A stretch of DNA of 64,000 bases from Candidatus Leptovillus gracilis (GCA_016716065.1 JADJXA010000003.1:124001-188000), one strand, 5' to 3'. Shown: positions 1-8,374, counted from the stretch's first letter. Numbers and translations: made by a program. Notes: a model not told the origin generated them from the letters alone.

Positions 1-765
1 CCAGCGCGGATCCACGAGTTACAGCAACCTGCAGCGCGTCCGGCGATGCTGCGCAAAGCGCAGACCATCTTTCAAGAAACCGGCTATCCTTACTACTTAC
101 TCCGCCAGCAAGTGACCACCGGGCAGCAACTTGCTTGCCTCCACAGCGCACGCGGCATCCTCCAATCCGTGCTGCACTGCCTGATGGTCTGCAACCAGGC
201 TTGCGTAGACACCCGCAAATTAGACCAGGTGTTGGGGCTACCTAAACTGCCTGCCGAGTTCGCCACAACTGTCGCCCAGGTTACCGAAACCACCGACCCG
301 GCGCGCCTGCTGGCCGCCATTGAAACTTTGCTACAAACAACCCGCGCCCTCTTGCTGGCCGAGCAGCAAGCAGCCCACCATCGGCCAGCTTCCTTTGCAG
401 CTATTTTTGACGCCGCCTATCCCGAACTGAAGGGAGACTTGCAGCACGTGATACTCGCCTGCGAGCGGCAAGATATGTTCAATTTCAATCTGACATCTCT
501 GTACCACGAGTTGATGATCCACACGGCGCAAGCGTTTACCGGCGTCGCCTATTCCAGTTTCAACAGTCTGGCGGAATATGAGCAGGACCTTGCCGCGTTG
601 GGCTTCCCCGATTTGCTGCCTTATGTGGCTGCCAGGGATTTCGCCGGACTCCGGCAGCAATGTCTGCTGTTTGACCTACGGTTACAACAGTTTCTCCGGG
701 AAAACGGGGCCGCTCTCAACACATTTGCCACAATAGAGGACTTTCAGGAGTATTTGGCCGGATAG
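1..765 (+). CDS. Unknown protein, 5' end outside window
   Basis: The reading frame is open from base 1, so the gene is probably cut by the window edge; the first internal ATG is at 46. At least 254 residues are visible and look soluble and largely helical, with no signal peptide or membrane segment. The pattern of a conserved helical bundle with a TRxLL-like stretch near residue 115 is vaguely like the C-terminal helical part of some nucleotidyltransferase-type proteins, but I could not confirm a family. It lies 33 bases upstream of the Nudix gene on the same strand. Confidence 0.55.
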   Translation, partial: PARIHELQQPAARPAMLRKAQTIFQETGYPYYLLRQQVTTGQQLACLHSARGILQSVLHCLMVCNQACVDTRKLDQVLGLPKLPAEFATTVAQVTETTDPARLLAAIETLLQTTRALLLAEQQAAHHRPASFAAIFDAAYPELKGDLQHVILACERQDMFNFNLTSLYHELMIHTAQAFTGVAYSSFNSLAEYEQDLAALGFPDLLPYVAARDFAGLRQQCLLFDLRLQQFLRENGAALNTFATIEDFQEYLAG

Positions 766-798
766 CCTGCCTGGCTCTTTGCCGATAACAAGACAGCT

Positions 799-1407
799 AT
801 GGACATCTTTTCTCTACTCGATGAAATTCAGACCATCGCCCGCAACGGTCTGCTCTACACCGATGGCCTCTACGACAGTGAACGGTACGAACGCCTTCTG
901 AGCCTCGCCACCCGCACCTATGCCCAACTGTTGGCAATGCCAGAGGAACACATCAGGCAGCGTTTCCTGACCGAATTGGGCTATATCACCCCCAAAGTCG
1001 GCGCCGATGCGGCCATTTTCAACGACCAGGGTGAAATTCTGCTGATGGACCGCGCCGATGGCGGCGGCTGGTGTTTGCCCTGTGGCTGGGTGGAACCCAA
1101 CGAAAAACCGGCAGCAACGGCCGTGCGCGAAGTCCGCGAGGAAACCGGGCTGGAAGTCGTCGTCCGACAGTTGGTCGGCGTCTTCACCCGTATGCCCGGC
1201 GGCCGCAACGGCCCGCATACCATGGTAGCCGTCGTTCATTTATGCGACGTGGTCGGCGGTACGTTAACCCTGTCCCATGAGGGTCTGGCGCTGCGCTATT
1301 GGCCCATTGACGACGTACCCGTCTGGCACGCCACCCATGAACAGTATGCCCGCGCCGCCTACGCGCGGTGGCAGTCGGAAACTCTACTGCCAGCTATCTC
1401 CAACTGA
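799..1407 (+). CDS. Nudix hydrolase with N-terminal Nudix-associated domain
   Basis: The 202-aa protein has a complete Nudix box around residues 97-119 (G-x5-E-x7-REVREETG). This is the Mg-binding motif of enzymes that hydrolyse nucleoside diphosphates linked to another moiety. The first 65 residues match the small helical domain that precedes the Nudix fold in one bacterial subgroup. The natural substrate cannot be read from sequence. It sits between the truncated first gene and an adenine phosphoribosyltransferase-like gene on the same strand, which fits nucleotide housekeeping or salvage. Confidence 0.85.
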   Translation: MDIFSLLDEIQTIARNGLLYTDGLYDSERYERLLSLATRTYAQLLAMPEEHIRQRFLTELGYITPKVGADAAIFNDQGEILLMDRADGGGWCLPCGWVEPNEKPAATAVREVREETGLEVVVRQLVGVFTRMPGGRNGPHTMVAVVHLCDVVGGTLTLSHEGLALRYWPIDDVPVWHATHEQYARAAYARWQSETLLPAISN

Positions 1408-1418
1408 AAGAGGCTTGT

Positions 1419-1928
1419 ATGAAAAGCTATCTCCAGCTCATTGACACCCAGACCTCTGGCCCGCGCTGCGACATAACGCCGCTATTCGCCGACCCGGCCG
1501 CCTTCGCCCAGCTCATCGCCGACCTGACAGCGCCCTTTGCCGCCACGCCGCTGGACTACGTCGCTGGCATTGACGCGCTCGGTTTTGTCCTGGGCGGGGC
1601 GATGGCCCTGCGCCTGGGCACAGGCTTCATCCCCATCCGCAAGCGCGGCAAGCTGCCGGTGGCTGCCCGCGCGGTGGCGTTTGTGGACTACAGCGGCCAG
1701 ACCAAAGGGCTGGAAATCCGGCGCGGACTGCTGCAACCAGGCGACCGGGTAGCAGTGGTAGACGAATGGATTGAGACCGGCGCGCAGGCGCAGGCCGCTA
1801 TCCAGCTTATCGAACAGGAAGGCGGCGTTATCATCGGTATTGCCACCATAAACATGGACGACAACCCACTGCCAGCGCGTCTGCGGCAGCGGTATCTCTG
1901 TCACGTCCTCTGGTTGGATGCACAATGA
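1419..1928 (+). CDS. apt: Adenine phosphoribosyltransferase-like protein
   Basis: This is a 169-aa type I phosphoribosyltransferase. The PRPP-binding segment appears as VAVVDEWIETGAQ, where the usual form is VVDDLLATGGT, preceded by the RKRGKLP flexible-loop motif typical of Apt. The start at 1419 is chosen because GAAAGAGG lies just upstream and the family alignment begins there. Apt salvages adenine to AMP. The substitution of Glu-Trp in the PRPP loop is unusual, so a different base specificity is possible. It probably forms a small operon with the Nudix gene, from which it is separated by 11 bases. Confidence 0.75.
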   Translation: MKSYLQLIDTQTSGPRCDITPLFADPAAFAQLIADLTAPFAATPLDYVAGIDALGFVLGGAMALRLGTGFIPIRKRGKLPVAARAVAFVDYSGQTKGLEIRRGLLQPGDRVAVVDEWIETGAQAQAAIQLIEQEGGVIIGIATINMDDNPLPARLRQRYLCHVLWLDAQ

Positions 1929-1947
1929 CCGACGTATAATCGGTACT

Positions 1948-2328
1948 ATGAGCAACAGTGTCAGCATCAAGAAGTTTTTGTCCGCTGTAGGCGACCTGCC
2001 CTCAGACGAGCCAGTTACAACTCCCGGCAAGTGGTACCAGACGCAGAAAGAGCACTGGATTGGTTGGCTGAACGAGTACGCTGGCCCAGGCGCTTATAAC
2101 CGCCAAAACCATACCACACGTGATGCCCGTTACGCTTACAATCACATTGTCGAACCCGGAATGCTTCTTTGGCTTATCGAGGCGGCCGGCGTTGATGAGG
2201 AGCTGGTATCACAGGCCAAACGCGACTTTTCTCAAGGCACATCCTTGATGCAGCAGTCAGCCATTATCCGCCGCATCGTTCCCTGGGATACGGTAGCGAC
2301 AGCTCTTTGGGGCAGTCTCCTGGGTTAA
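1948..2328 (+). CDS. Small conserved-looking protein of unknown function
   Basis: A 126-aa soluble protein without a recognised domain. The start at 1948 is preferred over the ATG at 1918, which would overlap the apt-like gene. It contains tryptophans in a KEHWIGWLNEY stretch and a helical LLWLIEAAGVDEEL stretch, which makes a folded protein likely. It is the last plus-strand gene before the long minus-strand mobile region, with its stop only 10 bases from the end of the converging gene. Confidence 0.55.
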   Translation: MSNSVSIKKFLSAVGDLPSDEPVTTPGKWYQTQKEHWIGWLNEYAGPGAYNRQNHTTRDARYAYNHIVEPGMLLWLIEAAGVDEELVSQAKRDFSQGTSLMQQSAIIRRIVPWDTVATALWGSLLG

Positions 2329-2338
2329 GTGAACCGGG

Positions 2339-2808
2339 TTATCCGCCTCGCGGCGGGGCTTCCTTTTCATCCTTTGGTTGTATTTCTGGCCGCCAGAATT
2401 CCCCATCTCCCCCCTTGCTCGTCACCAATACTATCGTGTAAGCTCCCGCACTCGACAGCTCAAGGATACCCAAACCGACGGCGTAGGCGCTCAGCCGCAC
2501 TTGTTCTTCATGGCCGCGCAGCGCCCGCAGCAGCCGGTCCCGGTCTACTACCAGGGTGAAAGCTGGCTCAATCTGGGGGATAGCCCTGGAAAACGGCGGC
2601 AGCCGGTCCACGCCCTCATCCACCACAAATTCCTCCGCCTCGTCCAGCGCCACGTACCCCCGCTTGCCCAGCGCGACCCGCCGCGCGTGCAGGCTGACCT
2701 GCCCCCGGCCAACAATTGACGGCCGTCGCTGTACACATGCTTTAAATCCTTGTGTTTGCCCATCGTCGCCTGCTTCAACCATCTATACCATTTCTTGTTC
2801 TGGTTCAT
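2339..2808 (-). CDS. Unknown protein, frameshifted at a poly-G run
   Basis: Two overlapping minus-strand frames make one sensible protein. The N-terminal part starts at 2808 behind GAGGTGG and reads MNQNKKWYRWLKQ... to a run of five G (plus-strand C run at 2702-2706). The rest continues in the next frame as GQVSLHARRVALGK... to 2339. One extra G would restore a single frame of about 155 residues. A homopolymer slip of this type is a classic sequencing error or phase-variation site. No domain was recognised. It is the most distal gene of the minus-strand block. Confidence 0.5.
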
Positions 2809-2915
2809 CGTCCACCTCATCATCCTGCCAACAGGCAACAAAAAACAGTCGTTCCTCCCTAGAGAAACGGCCGTTGCCCATTCTAAACGTCCCGATTCTC
2901 CAACCCGGTCAGAGG

Positions 2916-3815
2916 CTACGTTTCGTCGTTCGCCGTGTCGCGCTCCGCGCCGCTCTGCAATCGCTTGCGCTGTTCCAAATACGATTCGTCGCTAATCACT
3001 TTTCGCCCATGCTCCTGCTCAAACGCCACCCGCGCCGCACCCGCCGCCCGGCCACCCTTGTCAGCCGCCTCGATGTTGGCCTCATACCCCTGGGCATCAT
3101 CCATCTGCGCATTGACGATGGTCGCCTGTTCGGCGACGTTGATGAACGCCAACTCCAGCCCTGTCATGTGGTCGCGCACTTCGCCCTTCTCCACGCCCTT
3201 GTGGGCGCGATGCTCCGACGGCGTCATACCGAACGCGCCGCGATGGACAACGGCCGTTAACAACCCATACTGCTTCCCCTGCACGCCCCGCGCCTTCCAT
3301 TCATCCGTCAACTGGTTGCGCGTCTCTATCGTAATCTGCCGCTGCCGAATCCACGCCTCATCATACCCCTGGCGCAGATACCGCTGCCGCACCGCCGCCA
3401 TCGCCGATTCCGCATCCCCAGTGAAGGCCGCGTCGAGAATCAGGTGAGCTTCTTCCTGGAATTGCACCACTTTGGCCCGCAGCCGGGCGTCCTTAATGCG
3501 CCCCGCGCTAATCCCGAAAAGAAAACCGCTTAGATATTGCCGGGGCAAACAGATGAGAACCCGGTTTTGCCCTTCAGCCTCACCCTGCGTATTCATTACG
3601 AATACGGAGAGGGTCCGGATTTTCTTCGCCAACACCGCATCTCGCCTGATTCGGTTGAACTGCGACCCCCAGGAGAGACCCAACGCCTCGACAATCGGCC
3701 GCAGCGCCACATAGATTTCGCCGTCTTCGCCTAACTGCACGATAAGCCGGTCTTCATAGAATGGGATGGTCACTTCGCCAATGGAGAGTAGTTCCTGGTC
3801 GTTTGTCTCGCTCAT
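2916..3815 (-). CDS. Antirepressor N domain plus DinD-like domain protein
   Basis: Residues about 10-115 match the P22-type antirepressor N-terminal domain (IPFYEDRLIVQL, IYVALRPIVEALGLSW). Residues about 160-290 match the DNA-damage-inducible protein D type: LTDEWKARGV, RDHMTGLELAFINVAE, and GGRAAGAARVAFEQEHG. Such proteins come from phages and mobile elements and act in DNA-damage or lysogeny switching. The ATG at 3815 follows GAGGTGACG; an in-frame GTG lies six bases upstream. A fragment of a second antirepressor N domain is found at 20462, at the other edge of the minus-strand block. Confidence 0.75.
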   Translation of the reverse strand: MSETNDQELLSIGEVTIPFYEDRLIVQLGEDGEIYVALRPIVEALGLSWGSQFNRIRRDAVLAKKIRTLSVFVMNTQGEAEGQNRVLICLPRQYLSGFLFGISAGRIKDARLRAKVVQFQEEAHLILDAAFTGDAESAMAAVRQRYLRQGYDEAWIRQRQITIETRNQLTDEWKARGVQGKQYGLLTAVVHRGAFGMTPSEHRAHKGVEKGEVRDHMTGLELAFINVAEQATIVNAQMDDAQGYEANIEAADKGGRAAGAARVAFEQEHGRKVISDESYLEQRKRLQSGAERDTANDET

Positions 3816-3916
3816 CGTCACCTCGCTGCGCCTGATTCGTCCGGTTTTCCGCAGGCTGTTTGCCTGACCAGATTATACCCCTGATAGAACATATGTGCAG
3901 CCCAAGAAAGCGCCGG

Positions 3917-4756
3917 TCAGTCTGACTGGCGCTCCAGGCGAAACGGGGCCAGCGTGGCCGCCGTCATCGGCACACTGCGCATGACCGGTGGCGTCAGGCT
4001 GAAATAACAGCCCAGCACCGTCACCTGCCGCTGCAAGACCATCTCCGTCACCAGATGGCCGGCCACGGCCGCCACCAGCCGGTTGACCATCAGCGATTGC
4101 GCCTCTTGTTGAGCCATGACGGCACAGGAGACGGCCGTTGCCTCCTCCGCCTCAGCCAACAATCCCGGTTCCTGGAGGTAGGGGTAGGGCAGGCCGGTAC
4201 ACAAGCCGAGTTTGTCCAGCCGGATCATCTCCGGCCGGCCGGTATTGCCCAGCAGCACTTGACCATTGACCCGCTCGTTGCCACACGACAGCAGCCAGAG
4301 GCCGCCATCATGGGCCAGCGCCGTGCGCGCCATCTCCTGCCGCGCCGCTGTGTTGTCCACGCAGTCAATCAGGAGGTGTAATTGCCCCCGCCGCTCTGCC
4401 CCGCCCGAAAGCCAGCGTTCGCCCAGCGGATGGTTGTACCGCTGCGGCCAGGCGACCACGTCCAGCCCGTAGGCGGCGTTGAGCCGCGCCGCCAGGTCTA
4501 CGCATTTGGGCACGGCCGTGGTCAGGGCGCTGGCGGCGGCAAAGCTCTGCCGGCCGACGTTGCCCGGTTCAACCACGTCGTGGTCTACCAACGTCAATTC
4601 CACCCGGATGCCTTGCTGCCGCGCGTGGTAGGCCAGGCCGCCCAACGCCAGCGCCAGCGCCGACCCGGTGCCGCCGCAGCCTACTTGCAGGATGCGGACG
4701 TGGCTGGTTTCTCTTAGCAGGACCCGATAGGTTGGTTCGATGGTCAGGGGAGTCAT
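3917..4756 (-). CDS. PRTRC ThiF-family (E1-like) protein
   Basis: The protein has a Rossmann ATP-binding motif ILQVGCGGTGS near its N-terminus, a VDHDVVEPGNVGRQ segment and LIDCVDNTAARQEM, all typical of ThiF/MoeB/E1 enzymes that adenylate the C-terminus of ubiquitin-like proteins. With the JAB, ubiquitin-like and ParB genes upstream it forms a PRTRC cassette. The frame extends upstream to an ATG at 4861 through a Pro/Thr/Gln repeat, but family similarity begins near 4756 and neither start has a good ribosome binding site. The upstream gene reads into it because of the repeat tract at 4745-4850. Confidence 0.85.
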   Translation of the reverse strand: MTPLTIEPTYRVLLRETSHVRILQVGCGGTGSALALALGGLAYHARQQGIRVELTLVDHDVVEPGNVGRQSFAAASALTTAVPKCVDLAARLNAAYGLDVVAWPQRYNHPLGERWLSGGAERRGQLHLLIDCVDNTAARQEMARTALAHDGGLWLLSCGNERVNGQVLLGNTGRPEMIRLDKLGLCTGLPYPYLQEPGLLAEAEEATAVSCAVMAQQEAQSLMVNRLVAAVAGHLVTEMVLQRQVTVLGCYFSLTPPVMRSVPMTAATLAPFRLERQSD

Positions 4757-5486
4757 CGGTAGCTGGCGGCTGGTTGTTGGTAGCTGGCGGCTGGTGGTTG
4801 GCGGCTGGCCGTTGGTGGTTGGCGGCTGGTGAACGGCCGTTAACCGGTTGTCGGCTGCCATTGGCTGGCGCGGTTGCCGCTCCGGTTAAGTCCTCCACCT
4901 CGACCACCGGCAGGCCAAAGTAGCCGCCTGGCTGCCCTTTGCCCTGGGCACGGGCAATCTCGTCGGCGATGTTGGCCCACAGGCTCTGCCACATCCGGCT
5001 CAGGGCGATGTGCAGTTCGCCCGGACTGTGCGCGACGTGGCGCAAATCGGCCCAATCGGTGAAGGCCGGAACCACCGACTGGTAGTTGCCCAGGTTCACC
5101 CGCTGCTCCAGGCTGACGCTGACGGTGCGCACGAAAATGGGGTCTGGCTCGCCAGTTGACGGCGGCTGCAAACCCAGAAAGACCAGTTCATCACCGCCTT
5201 GCAGCCGCTGGTACTGCGCCCGCACGTTCTCTCGCGCCATCCGCCGCACCCGCTCTTCGGCGTGGTGCAGGTCGAAGGCCGCCCCTTCCGTCGCGTAGCT
5301 CTTCACCCAGATGGTTATCGCCGGGTTGAGGCTCTCAAAGTTTCCCAGATTAAACTTCCGGTCGTAGGTGACGGCGAAGCCGCGCAGCAGCACCGGCTCT
5401 TCCAACTCGTAGGTGAAGCCGGTTAACTCTTCTTCTAAACTAGCCGGGCCAGACCCGTTGCCATTGCTCTGTCCATTCTTGTTCAT
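4569..5486 (-). CDS. Unknown PRTRC-region protein with two NLGNxxS repeats
   Basis: The ATG at 5486 overlaps the stop of the JAB gene (ATGA) and follows GAGAAGGAGAAG. The first ~195 residues contain two copies of a motif (FNLGNFESLNPAITIW near residue 46, VNLGNYQSVVPAFTDW near 130), suggesting a duplicated domain. After residue ~205 the protein turns into an Asn/Pro/Ala/Thr repeat. It then runs about 60 residues out of phase across the ThiF gene to 4569. The normal stop has probably been lost inside the repeat tract, so the true functional end is likely near 4740. The function is unknown. Confidence 0.55.
   Translation of the reverse strand: MNKNGQSNGNGSGPASLEEELTGFTYELEEPVLLRGFAVTYDRKFNLGNFESLNPAITIWVKSYATEGAAFDLHHAEERVRRMARENVRAQYQRLQGGDELVFLGLQPPSTGEPDPIFVRTVSVSLEQRVNLGNYQSVVPAFTDWADLRHVAHSPGELHIALSRMWQSLWANIADEIARAQGKGQPGGYFGLPVVEVEDLTGAATAPANGSRQPVNGRSPAANHQRPAANHQPPATNNQPPATDDSPDHRTNLSGPAKRNQPRPHPASRLRRHRVGAGAGVGRPGLPRAAARHPGGIDVGRPRRG
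4745..4850. repeat. Degenerate tandem repeat between PRTRC genes
   Basis: Variants of a word such as GGCGGCTGGTGGTT follow one another about six times on the plus strand. Read on the minus strand they encode NHQPPATNNQPPA in one gene and TTSRQLPTTSRQLP in the next. The tract is the cause of the run-on overlap of the two genes. Confidence 0.7.
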
Positions 5487-6088
5487 CGCTTCTCCTTCTC
5501 GCTAAATGGTCCGCTGCTGCAGAAAACGACCGCTACCGGCAGCGGCAGCCAATATCCATACACCCCCACCCGCAGGCGCATCTCCGGCTCACTATCCAAT
5601 TTGCCGATGACCCCGTACAGCCGCGCTCCCTGCTCGTCGGCGTTGTCGGTGGCGCTGAAAAAGGCGGCCATATTGCCGTGCGAATGCAGGTCGCACAGGA
5701 TGGCCGGAGCGCTGTTTCCGACAGCGACGACGCTGCTGCCGGTGGCCAACTGCGACGGCCGTCGGACCTGCACCCGTCCAGCCTGGCAGTGCAATTGGTA
5801 AAACACCTCGTTCAGCCCGCCATCCGGCCGGCGGGCGCGGCCGGCGTCGGCCAGAATACTGTTGAGCAGACTGCCCGACAAGCGGGGAATCTTGAGGCGA
5901 AAATCCGCCGCCAGCAGCGGCAGCCCACGCACAACGGCGGCAGCGACCGGTATCCGGGCGGCGAAAAAGCGCGTCTCGGCGCGGATGAACAGCCCATTGC
6001 CCGCCAGAACGTACTGATAGGCCAGGGCATCGGTCGGCGGCAGCGGCTCGTGGCGGTGAATCTGGTAGGTGACCAGGTTGGGGAACAT
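5483..6088 (-). CDS. PRTRC system protein A, JAB-domain protein
   Basis: The C-terminal half carries the JAB/MPN metal-site pattern LHSHGNMAAFFSATDNADE (H-x-H followed by S and D), as in deubiquitinase-like JAMM metalloproteases. This matches PRTRC protein A. It is 201 aa from the ATG at 6088, which follows a very good GGAGGAG site. In the cassette it presumably processes or reverses conjugation of the ubiquitin-like protein C; that role is inferred from family logic. Its end overlaps the next gene by four bases. Confidence 0.8.
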   Translation of the reverse strand: MFPNLVTYQIHRHEPLPPTDALAYQYVLAGNGLFIRAETRFFAARIPVAAAVVRGLPLLAADFRLKIPRLSGSLLNSILADAGRARRPDGGLNEVFYQLHCQAGRVQVRRPSQLATGSSVVAVGNSAPAILCDLHSHGNMAAFFSATDNADEQGARLYGVIGKLDSEPEMRLRVGVYGYWLPLPVAVVFCSSGPFSEKEKR

Positions 6089-6103
6089 ATCTCCTCCGGA
6101 TAA

Positions 6104-6138
6104 CAAAAAGCCGTCGCCACCAACAAGGTGGCGACGGC
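6104..6138 (-). terminator. Intrinsic terminator
   Basis: A perfect 12-bp stem (GCCGTCGCCACC and its complement) with a 5-base loop is followed on the minus strand by TTTTTGTTA. It lies between PRTRC B and A. The A gene begins only 16 bases after the T run, so this may attenuate transcription. Confidence 0.7.
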
Positions 6139-6231
6139 CGTTGCGAGTGACAATGCCTGGGAACCGGCGTCTGTCGGCTATGGCTATCGCTATCGCTTAC
6201 AGAAGGGTAAAAGTCAAAAGACAAAACACCA

Positions 6232-6882
6232 TCAAAGCAAATGCCCGACACTCTGCCGTGTAGGAACCAATTCCTTCAGTGGGAAATGCTTCTTGCCGTT
6301 TAACTCTGCCCACAAACGGCGCACGTCGTCCGGGTAACGCTGACACTTGCCGTTACTCAGATGAGAATTGAAGGCGCTGCCTTCCAGGAACAAATCCAGC
6401 GCCGGCCTGATACTCTGCGTCGAGCAGACCGGAAAGGGCGCGTCGCCCTGGCAGATATGGCCAGTGTGGTGGACATTTGGGCAGGGGGCCTCGTACAGCG
6501 GTTCACGGCCGTTACTCGGCCGCTGCCTGACAGCAAACACGTGGTAGGCTTTGCCGCTGCCGACAAACACCAGCGATGGTAGGGGAATATGATACCCTTG
6601 CCGCACTGCGCCCTCTTCCACTTGCACCCGCCACCGCCGCGCCGGGACAAAGATAGCCAACGTCACCGTCTGTCCGCGCTGCCGCCAGAACAACACGTCC
6701 GGCGGCAGCAGACCGCTGCCCAATGTCACGTTCATACAAGCGCCGACCACGTCCTGGACGGCGACGGGATGGGTGGTCGTCCGGCCGTCTTCCGTCCACT
6801 GGCTCATCATCACGGCCGTATTGTAGAAATCCAACCGCAGCCGCGGACATGTTGTCACAGATACCCCATCTTGCTCATCCAT
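6232..6882 (-). CDS. PRTRC system protein B
   Basis: The 216-aa protein has the family hallmarks: LLPPDVLFWRQRG near residue 58, LPSLVFVGSGKAYHVFAV near 99-116, and EPLYEAPCPNVHHTGHICQG near 126-145 with two Cys and several His. In PRTRC cassettes this protein resembles an E2-like component of ubiquitin-type systems. That role is known only from family comparison, not experiment as far as I can recall. Its start overlaps the end of the preceding gene by eight bases, showing a tightly packed operon. Confidence 0.8.
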   Translation of the reverse strand: MDEQDGVSVTTCPRLRLDFYNTAVMMSQWTEDGRTTTHPVAVQDVVGACMNVTLGSGLLPPDVLFWRQRGQTVTLAIFVPARRWRVQVEEGAVRQGYHIPLPSLVFVGSGKAYHVFAVRQRPSNGREPLYEAPCPNVHHTGHICQGDAPFPVCSTQSIRPALDLFLEGSAFNSHLSNGKCQRYPDDVRRLWAELNGKKHFPLKELVPTRQSVGHLL

Positions 6883-7771
6883 CTTCGCCCTCTTCCTCTA
6901 GCTCTAGCTCTAGCACCCCCTCTTCCTCTAGCTCTAGCTCCTCCCACGCCGTCGCCAATGCGTCGCGCACGGCCGTCAGCTTATCGGCAGTCTCCACCGG
7001 CGTCTGCTCTTGCCAGTCCAACAGCCGCTGCGCCCGCTCGGCCACCGGCTGCGCCGCCTGCCATTCGGCCGCCAGCCAGGCCACGTTCTCGGCCGTCCAC
7101 GGCGGATGCCCCCCGCCCTCGACCAGGGCCATCTCGCCGGTGTCCAGCCAACTATTGCCAGTGTTGTGGTCCAGCATCTCAATCAGGTCCGGCAAGGCGT
7201 CCAGCGGCTCCGGCAGGTTCAGCTCGCGCAGTCTGGTCACCAAACGCTGCGGTTCCAGATTGCGGGGAACCAGGTGGTCGGGATAGAGGGCGGCGAATTC
7301 GGCACGGCCGTCCGGTGGGTCGTCGTCGCGGCGGGCGTAGCTCATGTACAGCAGATAGGGCGCTGGCTCTTTCCATCCATCCCACTCGTCGTGCCACTCA
7401 TCGTAGCCCAAAGGCACAAGGGGAATCTCAAACAACCGCCATTCGATGCCTTCCAAATCTATCTCCCAGACATCCTCATAGACAGGGAACAGTCTGCCCA
7501 CTCGCTCCAGGAAGCGGCCCATGGCCTGAGACACATCCTCGTCGTCGCGCCAACCGCCGATTGCTTCATCCAGCCATTCAGTCTCGTCCGGGAAAACCAT
7601 CTCGTACAACTCTGCCAGCCGGTCGGCCAGTGGAAGAAAGTCGAATGGCGGGATGATGGGGCAGACAACCGGGGTATCGGCCAAGGCGTCGGTCGCCGTC
7701 AGGAGCGTCGGCCGCAGGTCTAGAATCCCAAGGGCAGGCAGGGCAGGGGAATGGGCGGTATTTGTTGACAT
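6875..7771 (-). CDS. Probable PRTRC system protein F
   Basis: A 298-aa acidic protein located between PRTRC C and B, the place where protein F is expected. It has a Trp-rich C-terminal half (NVAWLAAEWQAAQPVAERAQRLLDW split across residues 238-265) and no signal peptide. Protein F is the most divergent PRTRC family, so the call rests mainly on position. The last ~20 residues (ELELEEEGVLELELEEEGEDG type) are encoded by the hexanucleotide repeat at 6892. The start at 7771 (preceded by GGATGA) overlaps the end of the previous gene by 52 bases. Confidence 0.55.
   Translation of the reverse strand: MSTNTAHSPALPALGILDLRPTLLTATDALADTPVVCPIIPPFDFLPLADRLAELYEMVFPDETEWLDEAIGGWRDDEDVSQAMGRFLERVGRLFPVYEDVWEIDLEGIEWRLFEIPLVPLGYDEWHDEWDGWKEPAPYLLYMSYARRDDDPPDGRAEFAALYPDHLVPRNLEPQRLVTRLRELNLPEPLDALPDLIEMLDHNTGNSWLDTGEMALVEGGGHPPWTAENVAWLAAEWQAAQPVAERAQRLLDWQEQTPVETADKLTAVRDALATAWEELELEEEGVLELELEEEGEDG
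6892..6945. repeat. Hexanucleotide array (CTCTAG/CTCTTC) inside coding end
   Basis: CTCTAG-type hexamers in two clusters, translated on the minus strand as repeated Glu-Leu-Glu-Glu. Same family as the arrays at 8331, 9950, 10394, 11276, 12715 and 18065. Confidence 0.8.
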
Positions 7772-8322
7772 GAAACTATCATCCGGTTGACCGCGAAGGT
7801 CTGGTCGCGCACGTCCGCCGTACACGCCTGCAAAACAGCTCTGTGCCGCCGAACAGCGCGTAGGGTTAACGGCCGTTCGCCTTCTAAAGCCGCAAAGATG
7901 GGAACCAGCGGGGCGCCGCGCTCCGGCAAGACGGCCAGCGCGGCCAGGAGCGCGTCAAGACCAGTTGTCTCCGGCTCATTCATCGCTGCCCGCCCCTTGG
8001 GCCGCGCACCCTTGGGCCGCGCACCCTTGCGCCGCGCACCCTTGCGCCGCGCACCCTTGCGCCGCGCACCCTTGCGCGCCACTTGCTTGCTGAAGGTAAT
8101 CTCCAGTGTCCCGTCATCCAACAGTTTCTCTTCCGTTTTGGCGTGGCTCAATTCCGGCAGGAAGGTCCGCAGGTGGTGGAGGACGTTCTCGACGCTGTAC
8201 TCCGACCCCGGGTCGGGAAAGGTTTGCGCGCCGTATTTGAAGACGCGCCGGGTGTAACCGGACGCGCCCGCCGTCGCGGGGACGGCGACATTGTCGGTGA
8301 TGGGTACTTCTTCGGTTGTCAT
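7720..8322 (-). CDS. PRTRC protein C (ubiquitin-like) fused through a KGAR repeat to a second segment
   Basis: Residues 24-85 match PRTRC protein C, a beta-grasp ubiquitin-like protein: RVFKYGAQTFPDPG, YSVENVLHHL, FLPELSHAKTEE, then a C-terminal ARKG. The family normally ends in a GTKG-like tail soon after this point. Here that tail is followed by a 15-bp tandem repeat encoding KGARR KGARR KGARR KGARP KGARP. The frame then continues into an 87-aa helical segment (from Met114, base 7983) of unknown function. Either the two parts are a fusion or the second part is a separate gene starting at 7983. Confidence 0.7.
   Translation of the reverse strand: MTTEEVPITDNVAVPATAGASGYTRRVFKYGAQTFPDPGSEYSVENVLHHLRTFLPELSHAKTEEKLLDDGTLEITFSKQVARKGARRKGARRKGARRKGARPKGARPKGRAAMNEPETTGLDALLAALAVLPERGAPLVPIFAALEGERPLTLRAVRRHRAVLQACTADVRDQTFAVNRMIVSCQQIPPIPLPCLPLGF
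7994..8077. repeat. 15-bp tandem repeat, five and a half copies
   Basis: Unit CCCTTGCGCCGCGCA; the first two copies have G in place of C at the seventh base. It encodes (R/P)KGAR units on the minus strand, exactly at the C-terminal tail of the ubiquitin-like protein. Confidence 0.9.
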
Positions 8323-8330
8323 CGGGTCTT

Positions 8331-8374
8331 CTCCTTAGCTAGAGGATTGAGCGAGAGCTAGAGGATTGAGCTAG
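8331..8374. repeat. Hexanucleotide array, left half interrupted by IS
   Basis: GAGCTAGAGGATTGAGCGAGAGCTAGAGG-type words lie upstream of the PRTRC C start. The array ends in CTAG at 8371-8374, the left copy of the IS target duplication, and resumes at 9950 beyond the IS. Confidence 0.75.

Noticed and set aside
6589..7656. Long plus-strand reading frame of 355 codons over the PRTRC B and F genes
   Set aside because: It is low-complexity (Pro, Ala, Arg, Ser) and antiparallel to two genes with recognisable families; it is a GC-rich shadow.
7994..8077. CRISPR-like repeat array
   Set aside because: The 15-bp units are directly adjacent without spacers and are translated; this is a coding tandem repeat.
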